Under the pieces are notes generated by a model, which saw only the letters and a program-made list of their open reading frames with translations, had not been told where the DNA came from and searched no databases. The position numbers were made by a program, and so were the translations under genes. 64,000 nt of DNA, taken from contig CM040090.1 of NCBI GenBank assembly GCA_022496805.1, positions 17,292,001 to 17,356,000 on the forward strand, given 5' to 3'. Shown here piece after piece: positions 1 to 12,005 of this stretch (position 1 is the first letter of the stretch; every line of letters starts with the position of its first letter). Origin of the DNA: Pohlia nutans. Its lineage: Eukaryota > Streptophyta > Bryopsida > Bryales > Mniaceae.

Positions 1-2708
1 TGAAAAGTAGACTTGATTCCCTATTTGAAAATATTTTTTATTTTCTATAAAAATGTTTTTTCTATTTTGGGCAGCCCGTAAAAAAAGGGCAGAGACCATA
101 AAATGGTTGATCCGTCACTTAGGGGTTAAAGCACACATTAGGAGAAATATGGGGTCCCAAAGGGGCCATATAAGACAACCTGTGTTTGGTGAACCGGCTG
201 CCCAAACACTCCTCTCCATGGACACCCATTGGTGAAGGTCGATGCCCGCTAACAGCGTCGGAAGCCGTAGTGCTGGCAATGTTGTCAGTGTTGGCAGCAT
301 CGATTGGCTCGACCAACGGAACTGCACTGCTGGCACCACGGTGGTACTATTGGTGCCAGCGTGTGAAGCATATGGTTTTGCCTCAAATGTTCAGCACGTG
401 CCAAAGGCAAAGGCCCCTTTGCTATCCCAGATTTCTTCTAATGATTGCTGGTGATGAATGAGTATAGTTGGAAATCATGGTTTTATTTTGGAAAAAAATT
501 TAAGTTGGTGTCATGGTCCTTTTGTGTAACAAAGGGAGTACAGTTTATAGAGTGAAAAATAAAAAAGTCAAAATTTGAGGTCAAATTCAATCAATAAGAT
601 TTTAACCAATAATTTTTTTTAGATTCATGAAACTTGTAACATGTGATTCTAGTCAAGACATGCATTCTTCCTATAAAAAGAAAAGAGACGTTTTGACATT
701 TCACAAAATAATATTCTTACATAGAAATTTCATTCAAAAATATAATAGGTCTAAATGTAGTCTGTTCTAAGTGAAATATAATATGAGCATAGAATCTCTT
801 TTTTCACAACATGTCCAAATTTTACTTCTTGATTATATTTTCTCAATTTATGAGAGCAATTAATATTGTAGGTCATTGTACATATTTAGAATATAAAGAA
901 CTTTGATTTTGACATGCATGCTGAGAACTATTATGAGCACTTTGACCGTTGCCGGTCAAAATGTCATATTGTCCGGCCGAGTGGTGGGTGTATCAAACCT
1001 ACAAGCAGTGGACTCCTTTTCTATTTAGGCGTTTATGTGGGAATTTTCTAAGTTAAAATGGTGAAAAATGATAAAAAGTGGGCAAAATGGGTGAATGCCA
1101 AAAAATTACAGCACATCTAAAAGGTTGAATTGGACCATTAACAAGCACCTAAAGAACCCCAATCCGTCCACAAATTGCCCTAGACACTTAGTGCCTTAAA
1201 ATGGACTTAAATTTGGGATTTAGGCTCCCTAATTAGGATTTTTAGACCTAAACCTAAAAATTACAGCACAACTACAAACGATCACAAGGACCTCAAACTC
1301 CCATGATTGGGAGTTTGTTTGATTCCTAAGCCTTGCAAAAACACCTTAAACCTTATAAAGCACCCTTGTACTTGAAACAACACAATTTCAAACAATTAGG
1401 GTTTTTTGGGAAAATTTGGGCAGCGCTTCCGCATCGTGCCTAAAAACCCTAAATTTTTAACCCTAATTTGCAAAAAAATAACTAATTGACCTGATGAAAA
1501 TTGGGCAGCGCTTCTGTGCTATACCCTTCACCGGACCAATTTACACACACACAACAATACAACAAAGAACGTGCAAAAAACAAACATTCAACAATAAGTG
1601 GGAAAAAATAAAAAAAAGATACACACAAATATTTTTTAGAGAATCACAATTACCAATTTTAATAATAGGTTCCTTTCAAGCATCCTACTTAATACTAGGA
1701 CTAAATGATTCACCAAAAACTAGAGAAATGAATAAAAAAAAGGTAGGGAGTGTTCTCCCTCCCTAATATCACACTGTCCCTCCGTTATATCACCCTGTGA
1801 AGACAAGGGTGTCACCGTTCTGCGATGGCGTCGGCAGGTCGTCGTGCTCGCGGTCTTCGCTTCCTTCGTTCTGAGCTCAATCTTCCCCGCTGTGGATTGA
1901 TCGCCGCCCTCGTGATTCTGTTTTGGTATTTTTCTTGTATAATTTATTGTTAAATTGATTCACATTGATTTTTTCATAATTATTTAAGTGTAAATGAATT
2001 TTATAATTTTTATAATAATTTTTTCTCTTGTGATAGTCATAGTAATTACAGAATGTCTAAAATAGTATAATTGTTTTAGAAAAAATGTAAATAAGCATTA
2101 GAGGATATTTAAGCTCTAAAAAGGGCCGTTAAGGATTCACAAAGAACCCCATTTTATTGATGTAGGCTTAGCCTAAGTGAGTACCAATGGATCCGTCTCT
2201 ATCTTGTATGAAAGACTAGACTAGAGGACAATGAGTGCTGCCGCTAAAAAATGACTCACTTATCAACTCCCTCCACCATGCTTTGAATCAGAGTACCATA
2301 CCACAAAATACATGGGCACAAATAGGGGAAATGTTCTCGTCCTTCACCTTTGAAGTGCTAATTTAAATAAAAACGAAGGTGCCCCACACAAGCTTCTTAA
2401 GGGGGACTCTTTGAGCTCAAAAACTCCCTAATGGAGTGATGAACATGATGGTATCGGTGGCATGCTTCTCGGGCTTACATAAAATGAAGTTCAATTGAAA
2501 AGCTTTTTCTATGCTCAAACCACTTTAAAGTTTAGAACCATAAATTTGGCTTTCAAAATTAAAGTAATTTATTTGTTGGAGATAAAATTTAGATTTTTTT
2601 CTAATCTATCATAGAGTATTTGAAATTTTAAAAACTCATTCATAAAAAATTAGGGGCTTGATACATAGCCTCAATTTAGAAAAATAATAATATAAATAAA
2701 GGTTTAGG
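1..2708. other. AT-rich intergenic DNA, no gene recognised
   Basis: No open frame here has codon structure or a recognisable domain. A less AT-rich patch near 190-380 contains a short hairpin (GCTGGCACCA near 328 pairing with TGGTGCCAGC near 352). A phrase reading GGGCAGCGCTTC occurs twice, near 1420 and 1503, so a small local duplication is likely. I see no promoter or RNA gene. Confidence 0.5.
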
Positions 2709-2712
2709 TTAA

Positions 2713-3284
2713 CCCCTAACTGCCTAAGCGACCATATATGGTCGCTCAAAAATTTCAGAATTTAAAAAAAGTTCAGCCCACTTTAAACGTCCATAACTTT
2801 TGCAAAAATAACAATTTTTGAGCGTAATTTTTTTTCACTTGTAGATATTGAAACTAAGAAACTTTTCCAAAAAGAAATTTTGAAAAAAAGTTTACCAATT
2901 TTCCTCTAAAGCCCTCGACGTGACAGCATCTCAAATTGTCACAATTTTGAAAATCTGCCCGGAATGGAATCTTTAAGTTTTCTACCAAATGAGATTAGTT
3001 CTAACATGAACAAGGTAACCACCATATAAAACCAAAGTTTTTGACCTATCATACTTGATTCCAAGTCAAAATGACTGAACATGTAGTTTTTATGAGTTTT
3101 CAAAGAAAATTCTTATAAATTGATTATTATATAATTCATAGCATTTTTCCAAAATTTAACCGTATGGATGTTGTCTTACTGTTGTGTTCTATACATGTTA
3201 AAAAAAATGAAGCTCATAAAAGTTGAGTAAGATGGACATTATGACACATCTAGCATTTCAAGAAAACCCTTGGGCACTTAGGGG
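2713..3284. mobile_element. TTAA-flanked MITE (piggyBac-like termini), long subfamily
   Basis: The element is bounded by TTAA at 2709-2712 and 3285-3288. The left end reads CCCCTAACTGCCTAAG and the reverse complement of the right end reads CCCCTAAGTGCCCAAG, so the termini are inverted repeats. It is 572 bp long, close to the other long copies here (566-575 bp). No transposase is encoded, so it is non-autonomous. TTAA duplication with CCC-starting ends is the piggyBac pattern; Kolobok elements also use TTAA and cannot be excluded. Confidence 0.75.
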
Positions 3285-3490
3285 TTAAGCTTGGGGTTTG
3301 GGGGTGTGCCGCTATATTACACACGTACAAGCTACGTGAGTGCATAGAAGGATTATTAATTTGAACATTGCCATATGACATATACACACAATGACACAAT
3401 ATACATATTTAGAGTTGAAAATATTGACATATACTAATATTTCAAAAAGTGAGTTTGAAGAATCAATGTTTAAATCTTTGACGCGCCTAT

Positions 3491-3660
3491 GTCTATATAG
3501 TGGATAATGAAAAAATTCAAACTGTTCTCCTGACTATATACATGAATGGTCTGTATTGTGAACAATGACTAGATTCAAACTATTCTCTTGACTACATATA
3601 TAAACGGTCTATATAGTGAACAATGAACAAATTCAAACTATTCTCTTGACTACATGTTCA
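3491..3660. repeat. Minisatellite, about 58-bp unit, three copies
   Basis: Units start near 3491, 3549 and 3607. Each carries GTCTATATAGTG or a variant, followed by a shared phrase reading ATTCAAACT then TTCTC. The copies differ at several positions, so the array is not recent. Confidence 0.7.
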
Positions 3661-4284
3661 TGCACGGTTTTCATCCATCCAAATTTCTTTTGGTTCTTGT
3701 GCTAATTGACTATCATTTGTACTTTATGAATTTTCAAAATAAGATATTGTGATTTTTTTTTAAATAGCAAAATTGGTTTATGTCAAGTTTCATTCATCAC
3801 TTTTTGAACTAAGAACGAAACTCATAATGCATGATATTCCAATTTTATCACAACAATTATTTATTTATTGTTAATCTAGGATTTTTAATTGAATTTCAAA
3901 AGAAAATCTTGACAATTTAATCCAACCATACAAATGTGAAGACATTTACAACTTAGCTTTGAACATCAACTCCATTTCCATTATTCATCTAACATTTTAT
4001 AACGCATCTTCAAATTAAATCAGTGTTGAATCGGGACATTAAAGGGTTATGTAGCCATACAACTCAAAGGAGTATTAATACAAGAACCGAGAGGGACGTA
4101 AACAATGGACCATTCTACACAAAACATGCAACTAAATCTAGCAATGAGACCAGTACTTACTCTCAGTCTATAATTAGTTGCGCTCATCCAGCTACCTAGC
4201 TGATTCTAGCTAACAGCTCTGATCACAGAAATCAAACTAATTCCTAAGCGCCTAAAACGCCCAATATGACCATCTGGGCTACGA

Positions 4285-4373
4285 TGTTGTATCAGGAACC
4301 CCTGTGTATTATCTAGTGTAGAATGTAGCCAGCGGGTACATTTGTTGAGGTGAGGTTCCCGATACTACATGTG
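4285..4373. repeat. Foldback mini-element of about 90 bp, copy 1
   Basis: The ends are inverted repeats built on TTGTATCGGGAACC (here with one change, ATCAGGAACC) and GGTTCCCGATACTAC. The middle carries a conserved GTATTATCT and GGGTACATTTG. Related copies lie at 5141-5229 and, reversed, at 11912-12005. No coding capacity. Confidence 0.7.
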
Positions 4374-4638
4374 TCTCGACCATCTGCATCACTGAACTTT
4401 GCAATGGTGGCATTTTCTCATTTTACCCGGTTTTTCCATTGCAGTACATCATTTTAAAACTCTTGTTCTATACTACAAGATCAACAACAGTGTCAAACTG
4501 AAGTCATTTTCACACAAACGGATGATTTGCAGCAGGCTCCAATTTTCCTACTCTACAGAAAATACACACTCAGTGGACGATTAGCGGTTACCCAGCGCGT
4601 GATGCTCGCTCGCTCTCACGTACAGATCGATCGACGGA

Positions 4639-7219
4639 CTAGTGGTGAATGATTCTCTGCAACAAGCTTTTTCGCTTGGACGATGACGGGCTGATGGTGG
4701 TGGTTCCATCGGCGTTGTGATGCACGGTGGGTGCAACAGCCTCTTCCGACACGCCTGCAGCAGCTTCGGGGCCGACGATGACCTTCTCATCGTCGGAGGA
4801 CGACGACGACGACGAACTCTTGGATCTGTGCAGAAAGCCGCTGCGTGTCTTGGATTTGTGTCTGCGGTGCCTGCGACCGCCGCCGAGGAGGTTGAAGTGC
4901 CCCGGGTTGACGAAATCCCCTACCGGTGCCTCACAGTAGCTGCAACCAATTCCCTCAAAATCATTAGCATAATTATGCAGCTGATCACACAACGTACGCT
5001 TCGATCATTCACGGGTTCAATCTAAGTTATCGGTTATCCCCTGATTTCATGGATATAACCCCTAGAGGACCAAGGATTCATGGTTTGGAAACAACCGATT
5101 CAATTGATCCTATTGTGAAAAATATAATTTGGCTAGAATATATTATCGGGAATCTCCCGTGTATTATCCCTATAGAATGTATCTAGGGGTACATTTGCCA
5201 AGGTGAGGTTCCAATGCTACATGTGTCCCTACACCTTTTGTTTCAAATTTATTTATTTTGTGACCAATATGTGCATGCAATGTTCTTCACTGATTCTAGT
5301 GTTATAAAATTTGATCTCATCTAAATTATAGGGACACATGTAGCATCGGAACATTGAATGCACATATTGGTCAAAAAATAAATAAATTTGAACAAAAGGA
5401 AGGTCTACATAGGATCGATTCAGAATTTCAAAAAAGAACATGAGGCTCAATTTGGACTTCCTGGTCCTTATGGGTTTAATTGATCATATTGTGAAAAACG
5501 AAATCCGGATGGGGCCAAATTTCATATCAGTGAAGAACGTTGCATTCGTTGGTGAGAAAGACAGACATAAAACGAAAAATAAGTACTCAAAACGGTTAAG
5601 AAAATAATGAGGCCCAATTTGGAATGCGAGATAGATTGAGTTAGTGGTGAACTTACTTTCCAGTGGGTACTTCGACCATGCGGGTGACGGGCACCTCTCT
5701 CACCACGGGGACGATGATCTTCTCCTCCACATCTTCCGTGATGACGCGGGGCACCAGCTCAATCCTGGGCACGTCGACGTACTCCACAATTTCCACCATG
5801 TCGGTCACCTCGCGTTCCTCTGTCACAACCCTGCAGCTCATGACCCAGACCTCATATTCGTTAAAATCGGTGCGTGCGTGCAGTTCGATTCATTGAGCCT
5901 CGATCAAATATATATCGTCAGATTCGTGAATTGGCATATTTATATATTTCTAGAAGTTGGTACAGACTCTTCCAGAGTGGCGTCTGGAACCTCAGTACGT
6001 ACTAGCTAGATCTTGAAAGTCACAATTTCGAACACACCATTTAACGAATATATGACCATTTCAACGATTCGGAGCGACGTATTTACAGGTCGGCATTGCA
6101 GCGTCAAACTGCTAGCTGGCATGCAGTGTCAAAGAAACTGGGAAAGTTGATTAATGATTCGATCCCAGGTAACTAAATGTGCATATCTTACCGATGGAAA
6201 ATCTCTATTCGGGTCTTGGGAACCTGACGCACGACTGGAACCCGGTCGATGCGCTCGATCTCGTCCATGATGACTCGCGTCTTCGGGACAATGATGGTGC
6301 GATCCTCGTGATGAATCTCCTTAATGAAATCAGTCTTCTCGATCGTTCGCATCTCAGGGTAGCGCTGGATGACTGTCACCCTGGTCTCGAACTCCCTGGG
6401 CTGCATGCATGCAGCCAGTTCACATCAGTCACAACCAGCCACCCTATTCACCATCAAGCTAGCAACAGACCAAAAACCTCATCTTCACTAAGTTGGCGGA
6501 TTGACGCAGACTTTTCAGTCACTCAACTGAAACCTCAGAACTAAAGTTCTTAGAGCTCTGTGCACAATTTCGGCACTTTGAAACAGGCCATGCACATCGA
6601 CCGAAAAATTGGTCTCCAGATGATGTTGTGATTTCAGTGACACTCACGCAGAACGCCATATTGGCCAATCCCTATTATATTCTAGTGTAACAGGTTACAG
6701 GTTACACTTGAAAATAACAGGAATTGGCCAAAATAACCAATATGGTGTTGCAATTACAGTCACCAAACTGAAACCTCAGATGCGTACGTGTATATATATA
6801 TACCAGTCCTATTTTTTGTGTTCAGAGCTCTCGGCACAATTCTAGCACTCTGAAACGGGCTGCTATGACCAGAGAATGGGTCTTACCAGGTCTCTGATGT
6901 TGGGATTGGGACAGTAAGCCTCGCCTTCGTGGGTGATGTGCGTGCGGGTGCGCAGTTTGGCCAGTTCCTCTTCAGTGCGTCCCAGAACTCCATTATTGTG
7001 GTGGTGGTGCAAGGCTCCAGTACTGGTCGACGCTGCAGCGGCTCCGGGCTCGATCACCCCGCTTCGACCCACCACTGCGGGCTCGTCTCGTCCCGTAGCC
7101 ACATTTCTCGCCGCCTCCGCGGCTTCACCCGCCGCGCCTTTCCCTTCCATACGCGCCGTCTCCGCCCCTGTTTCCGCCCGCTCTGTGGCGGACGTCTCTG
7201 GCCTCTGCAGCGTCGCCAT
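4639..7219 (-). CDS. VPV-repeat (alveolin-like) protein with dehydrin-type C-terminus, four exons
   Basis: Coding exons on the minus strand are 7219-6887, 6400-6192, 5830-5657 and 4939-4639. All joins keep frame and use GT-AG sites, giving 338 residues. Exon 1 is Ala/Glu/Thr rich with a His run (HHHHNN). Exons 2 and 3 are made of short valine-proline units such as VPVVRQVPKTR, EKIIVPVVREVPVTR and MVEVP, the pattern of alveolin (inner-membrane-complex) cytoskeletal repeats. Exon 4 encodes FLHRSK followed by eight Ser and DDE, which is the dehydrin S-segment pattern, then a basic SKRKSLLQRI end that looks like a degenerate K-segment. I know no standard plant family with this arrangement. The dehydrin part suggests a stress role; the VPV part suggests a filament or membrane scaffold. 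Both roles are inference. Intron 3 has taken up two mobile elements. A CACGTG lies upstream. Confidence 0.8.
5059..5474. mobile_element. Degenerate TTAA-type MITE in intron 3 of the VPV/dehydrin gene
   Basis: The left end reads CCCCTAGAGGACCAAGG after ATAA, and the right end reads TGGTCCTTATGGGTTTAA, so both termini are decayed versions of the family ends. Internal phrases (ATTGTGAAAAATATAATTT, TTCACTGATTCTAGTG) match the short copies at 19341-19574 and 35280-35510. Copy 2 of the 90-bp foldback sits inside it. Confidence 0.6.
5141..5229. repeat. Foldback mini-element of about 90 bp, copy 2
   Basis: It shows the same order of blocks as the copy at 4285-4373: TATCGGGAATCTCCC, GTATTATC, GGGGTACATTTGCC, GAGGTTCC and CTACATGTGTCCC. 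It lies inside the degenerate MITE in intron 3, so it is a nested insertion or local duplication. Confidence 0.65.
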
Positions 7220-7973
7220 CTCGCCAAATTCTACACGATCACAGTCATGTCAGTCTAGATCGCATGCCAAGAACCTCATACTCAGAAATTGGCCCAGTTT
7301 CAGTCACCCAACCGAAACCTCGGTGCTAGGTTTCAGACGAACAAAACGAGATCACAATCATGTCAGTCTAGACATGTTAAGAACCTCGTCTTCGTTAAAG
7401 TTGCAGTGATGTGACCAGTGATATTGGCGCAGTTTCAGTCCCCCAAGTATCTAGTTCTCGAAGCGCTGGGCTCTGAAATTGACGAATATGACCATCTAGA
7501 GCATCCCAAACCGTGTCATGCTAGATCGAGTATACCTAGTGAATTGCGTTTTGAGTTCACTGATTGCAGCTGGAATCCCTCGATTGCAGGAAACTTCGAA
7601 CTCAATGATGGACATACAATTGTCTGACTAAATCTTGGACTTCGACATGCTCTACTACCTTTTTAAATGTCGACTTCGATCAAAGAACCCAAACCGCCTA
7701 GTAGCAGTAGATCGCGAGTTCAGCCAAGAGGAAACTGTTAGCAGTATAACGCACCTGGAGCTTGAATTCAGCTAGCTAGACTTGGGAATAGGAGGAGAAG
7801 ACGATGTCGTTCTGATATCTAGGAAGTCGAGAAGGCGTGATCATCAAGTGGACAAGAGTGATCAGCTGACAAAGTCTATAGGATGGTCACAATATTATGA
7901 CCGTGATTTAAATACTTGTCTGACCAGTTGATTTGGTTTCGTCCCGGCCAGTTCAAGCCGCCCCGGCCACTGC

Positions 7974-7979
7974 CACGTG
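7974..7979. promoter_or_regulatory. G-box / ABRE core (CACGTG) upstream of the VPV/dehydrin gene
   Basis: GCCACGTGCC sits about 755 bp upstream of the start codon at 7219. It contains the palindromic CACGTG bound by plant bZIP and bHLH factors and used as an ABA-response core. A six-base match can occur by chance, so this is suggestive only because the gene has a dehydrin S-segment. Confidence 0.3.
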
Positions 7980-8316
7980 CCCACGGATCCCTTCGGAAGG
8001 GAGAGACGACGGATGAGTCATGCAGGAAAACAACACAATAGCATTCGGTATAACCTCATGAAGGGTCAAGTCAGAACTGGGAAACAGTTGCCAGTAGACT
8101 CTTCAATTTGTGAGTCAATATAATTATTGTCGATCAGTGTGCCAGCCGAAAGGGCTCCGTGTTTGAAGGTTTGAAGTACTCACTGGCAGTAAGTTTGTTG
8201 ACTTGTTTGTAAAAGTTTGCTTGAATGACATTGCGAGTGACTGTCAAATTGAGAATGGAGATCGATATGCATGAGACTGTGCATCTGGTTGGGTTGGTAA
8301 CGAAAGGACAATATTA

Positions 8317-8794
8317 GAGCATGGCCACCCTTGCCCTCAACAAGTGGCCTTTTGGCACTGTAGAGTGGCCTCACACTTTTTTCTCTCCCACCCTTGGGTT
8401 TGCCAGTGGCCTCTCTTGCAAGGCCTCTGTAGAAATCAGCTTTGCCACGCTAGGTTGTGGAGTCTCCTATTTTCTTCTTGAGCTTGAAATCCGGGCTATT
8501 TGTGGGATAATCATCTTCATTAATGGCCTGGACATGCTTTTGCATTGGGAAATGCTACTTCAAATCATGGCCGGCCTGTGACATGGCTTGTACATGTTCA
8601 AATTTCAATGAGATCAACCCTGGCCCACTCAATTGCATGTGGGGACTCAAATACATGTGGTGGCTTAAATGCATTTTGCCAGTTTTGAATCTCCACGGTG
8701 GGTCTGCAGAATTGTGAAGGCCACTCTCACAGCTACAGAGCCCTCTCAAATCAGTTTCCAAGGCCACTTGTTGAGGCCATGGGTGGGAATGCTC
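8317..8794. mobile_element. 478-bp TIR MITE, copy A
   Basis: The left end reads GAGCATGGCCACCC and the right end, reverse-complemented, reads GAGCATTCCCACCC; both continue inward with CCTCAACAAGTGGCC. TTA is duplicated on each side (8314-8316 and 8795-8797). The 3-bp duplication and GAGCAT ends resemble Tourist/PIF-Harbinger-type plant MITEs. Apparent reading frames of 60-90 codons are non-coding, since the same frames recur in reverse in copy B. Confidence 0.85.
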
Positions 8795-8797
8795 TTA

Positions 8798-9853
8798 GAT
8801 TTTGAAGCCCACGTACATCATGAAGATATTGATACGGAAGTGTACTTGAAAATGGTGACAGATCGGAAGATCCCAGTCAATTACATTCTTTTCTATTATT
8901 ACTTTCTACTTGCCTGTTACAGTAGGTCCAGCTAGCTAGGCCCTACCACAGCACTGTGATCGATCGACGTCAACACTATATTTAGACAATCATGATTTCT
9001 CGAGAGCCGTGGTTGAATGTCCACGTGTCATGCTTTGAAACTTTCTCAAGAGGTATTTTGGTAAGTCCCAACTACTTCTGTCGAGTTTCCAATGAATTAA
9101 GCTATTGTTACCAAAAGAAGAACGAAGAAGAACTTATGGTTATACTAGTTCAGTTCAGAGCGCCAAATGTTTGACATTCAAGTGCACAAAGCCCTCAAAA
9201 CTAGGGTCTACCTAGTATTAATTAATGACGATGGAATCGAAACTACAGTATATATAATTTTGAACACAACTCACAAGTTAAGCAGTGTCCATTGAGAACC
9301 TTTCCTGGTAATTTGGACAAGTTGTATGTTAAAATGATGCTCAAAGTAGCTAAGAGCTTCAGCTAGCATTGTGACCTACAAAGTACCATTGTAGGTCACT
9401 CACATGATCTGAACCATTACATTCTTGAACATAACGTTTCATCAGAATTGCATCTGTATGGCATATCTTCCACTGTTGCGTGTTTCACTCCTTTAATACT
9501 CAACATTTACCTCAAGTGTAGATTCATCTTTAGATTCCCATGAAAAACCACAGTTACTGTGTACAAGTCCTGTTACTAGTAAGTAGTGACCTTTTTGCAA
9601 TGAGTTTGCTTTAGATTTGGAAGCAGTCACAGGTCCCTTGCCCTGCGGCGGTAGGTGCGCCATAGCTTCGGCTGTGGGGTCACGATTGTGCCTGGTACTA
9701 GTACAGACTGTGTTTTGACAAAGGCTCATGCGGAATATCTTATTGATATATCAATACAGATTTGGTGGACAGGTTCATCTACGGTCCACCTTGTTCGGGA
9801 CGAAGCTTTGCTAGAAAGTGGATCCAAAAGAAAAGAACTCACTACTTTTGTTG
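8798..9853. other. Spacer between two inverted MITE copies, no gene recognised
   Basis: About 1.06 kb of unique-looking sequence lies between the two 478-bp elements. I find no domain, no convincing exon and no RNA gene in it. Confidence 0.5.
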
Positions 9854-9856
9854 TGA

Positions 9857-10334
9857 GAGCATTCCCACCCATGGCCTCAACAAGTGGCCTTGGAAACTGA
9901 TTTGAGAGGGCCCTGTAGCTGTGAGAGTGGCCTTCACAATTCTGCAGACCCACCGTGGAGATTCAAAACTGGCAAAATGCATTTAAGCCACCACATGTAT
10001 TTGAGTCCCCACATGCAATTGAGTGGGCCAGGGTTGATCTCATTGAAATTTGAACATGTACAAGCCATGTCACAGGCCGGTCATGATTTGAAGTAGCATT
10101 TCCCAATGCAAAAGCATGTCCAGGCCATTAATGAAGATGATTATCCCACAAATAGCCCGGATTTCAAGCTCAAGAAGAAAATAGGAGACTCCACAACCTA
10201 GCGTGGGAAAGCTGATTTCTACAGAGGCCTTGCAAGAGAGGCCACTGGCAAACCCAAGGGTGGGAGAGAAAAAAGTGTGAGGCCACTCTACAGTGCCAAA
10301 AGGCCACTTGTTGAGGGCAAGGGTGGCCATGCTC
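9857..10334. mobile_element. 478-bp TIR MITE, copy B, inverted relative to copy A
   Basis: It is the near-identical reverse complement of 8317-8794 and has exactly the same length. It has its own 3-bp duplication, TGA at 9854-9856 and 10335-10337. Different flanking duplications show two independent insertions, not one composite transposon moving as a unit. Confidence 0.85.
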
Positions 10335-10842
10335 TGATGATATTACAGTAAAAGCCTCATGAATCTGACGTGAATCATGATCCCAAAAGATGTCCAACAG
10401 TATATCCCTTTTCCAGGCCGGTGGTAGTTGATTGTTTCGGATAGGGAAAGCGTCCGTGGCTCTCAAGCGAGCCATTAATTACAGTAGTGACAATTTTTCT
10501 TTCTGCAAGAGAGTACACAGCTATCCCTTTTTTTATGGCGAATAAGAAAGACAAGAGTATCCTTGTTTGTCGGTGTGACTATTTCTTACCAAGTAAGCCT
10601 TTTGAAAAATCTTTCCTCGCAGGATTATTGAACTTTCCTCCTCGAATCTCGTTGACACATTCTAGAACTCAAGCTTGCAATTGTTGGCGTCTTGGCTGTG
10701 CACCATAAAATTATTCTGCTGCCAACCACAAACTGGACTTCACAATGCTTGTAAAGCTTTTATTATTATTCACGGCAGGCCTAGATCACATGGGCTGGGA
10801 TCTCATGATGCTCCAAACTTGAACAGAAGGTTCAGAGCATTA

Positions 10843-11144
10843 GAGCATCCCCACTCCTACACGCTAGAGATGACTCGCTCAAATTATTCATTTACGTTTG
10901 GAGAGCCCTTGCACTTACACTCCCCCACCCTTGCAGCCCCTCACACATCAAAAGTGCACATTAAATAGTCAATGGACCAATCACAAGTAGAATGTGGGGA
11001 TGTAGTTAACTAAATAGTGATTTGGAGGGCCGTTTCTTAACACGCTAGGATCCAAAGTCAAGAGGCATTTTGGAAGGGCCCTTGGCACTTTTCATCTAGT
11101 TTTGGAGTGCAAGGGACTCTGGGAGGGCTGTGGTGGAGCTGCTC
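10843..11144. mobile_element. Related GAGCA-ended MITE, about 300 bp
   Basis: The left end GAGCATCCCCACTCC follows TTA. The right end, GGTGGAGCTGCTC, reverse-complements to GAGCAGCTCCACC. Ends are similar to the 478-bp pair but the interior differs. The right flank is TAG, so the target duplication is not clean. Confidence 0.6.
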
Positions 11145-11911
11145 TAGCTTAGACACAACAGGCAAGTGGTCACGACTCAGGCTAGTAGAGTAGACATAAG
11201 TTATTCTTCATATTCCATAGACGTCAAACATGACAATTATTCTCTCAAAATACGTGACAAATTACAATAATTTAACTGATATACTATCAGAAATTACGTG
11301 TTCAGAGATGAATTCGAAGGATATACGGTGGATTTGGAGAATCTAGAATTGTAAAAAGACACAGTGGCGTCCACGCATTAGTTCAACTCAGTTGGAAGCC
11401 TATCAGACACTTGATCTAGTCTTTGGAGTCCTTACTAGTATATATCCGGGTTCACTGGGTTCCACTACAGTAGTAAATGATCAGATACATGTAATGCAAG
11501 CTGTACCAAAACAGGCCTTTTCCGGATTTGTGCACAAATACTGGATTATGTGACAAATGGGCCGTCTAGAGGGCTGAGATGACCGGCCATATGCTGGACC
11601 ACGTTGATACGATTTTTCCTTCTCCCTACGTCGACAAATGGCTGAGATTGATAGCGGAACTACTGACACGTGTCATTTGGACATGATTTTCTCCAGTCCA
11701 TTTCATGTCACCAGACAGGGTTAAGGATACATTGCACCAACATTGGTGAACAGTGAGCAGGGTTGTCATATTGCGCGGGTTTGGATAATCAGGCATGTCC
11801 TTCGGGTGTGGACGGGCATACACGATAGTCTTTGGACAAATTAGAGTTTTGATAAGAATATTTTGTGAATGTTTTCAACTAGTTCAAGAACATATCTGAA
11901 TATGTTCAAAT

Positions 11912-12005
11912 GGGACACATGTAGTATCGGGAACCTTACCTCGGCAAATGTACCCGCTAGCTACATTCTACACGAGATAATACACGGGAGGTTCCCGATA
12001 CAACA
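11912..12005. repeat. Foldback mini-element of about 90 bp, copy 3 (reversed)
   Basis: In this copy GGGACACATGTAGTATCGGG comes first and GGAGGTTCCCGATACAACAT last, the reverse complement of the other two copies. It has the best-preserved inverted ends of the three. Confidence 0.75.

Noticed and set aside
6929..7409. Long plus-strand frames over the first exon of the VPV/dehydrin gene
   Set aside because: Antisense shadows of a GC-rich coding exon; the minus-strand frame has splice sites and conserved motifs.
8321..10475. Pair of similar 86-codon frames that might look like a gene family
   Set aside because: They are the two inverted copies of one 478-bp MITE; the apparent conservation is due to transposon identity.
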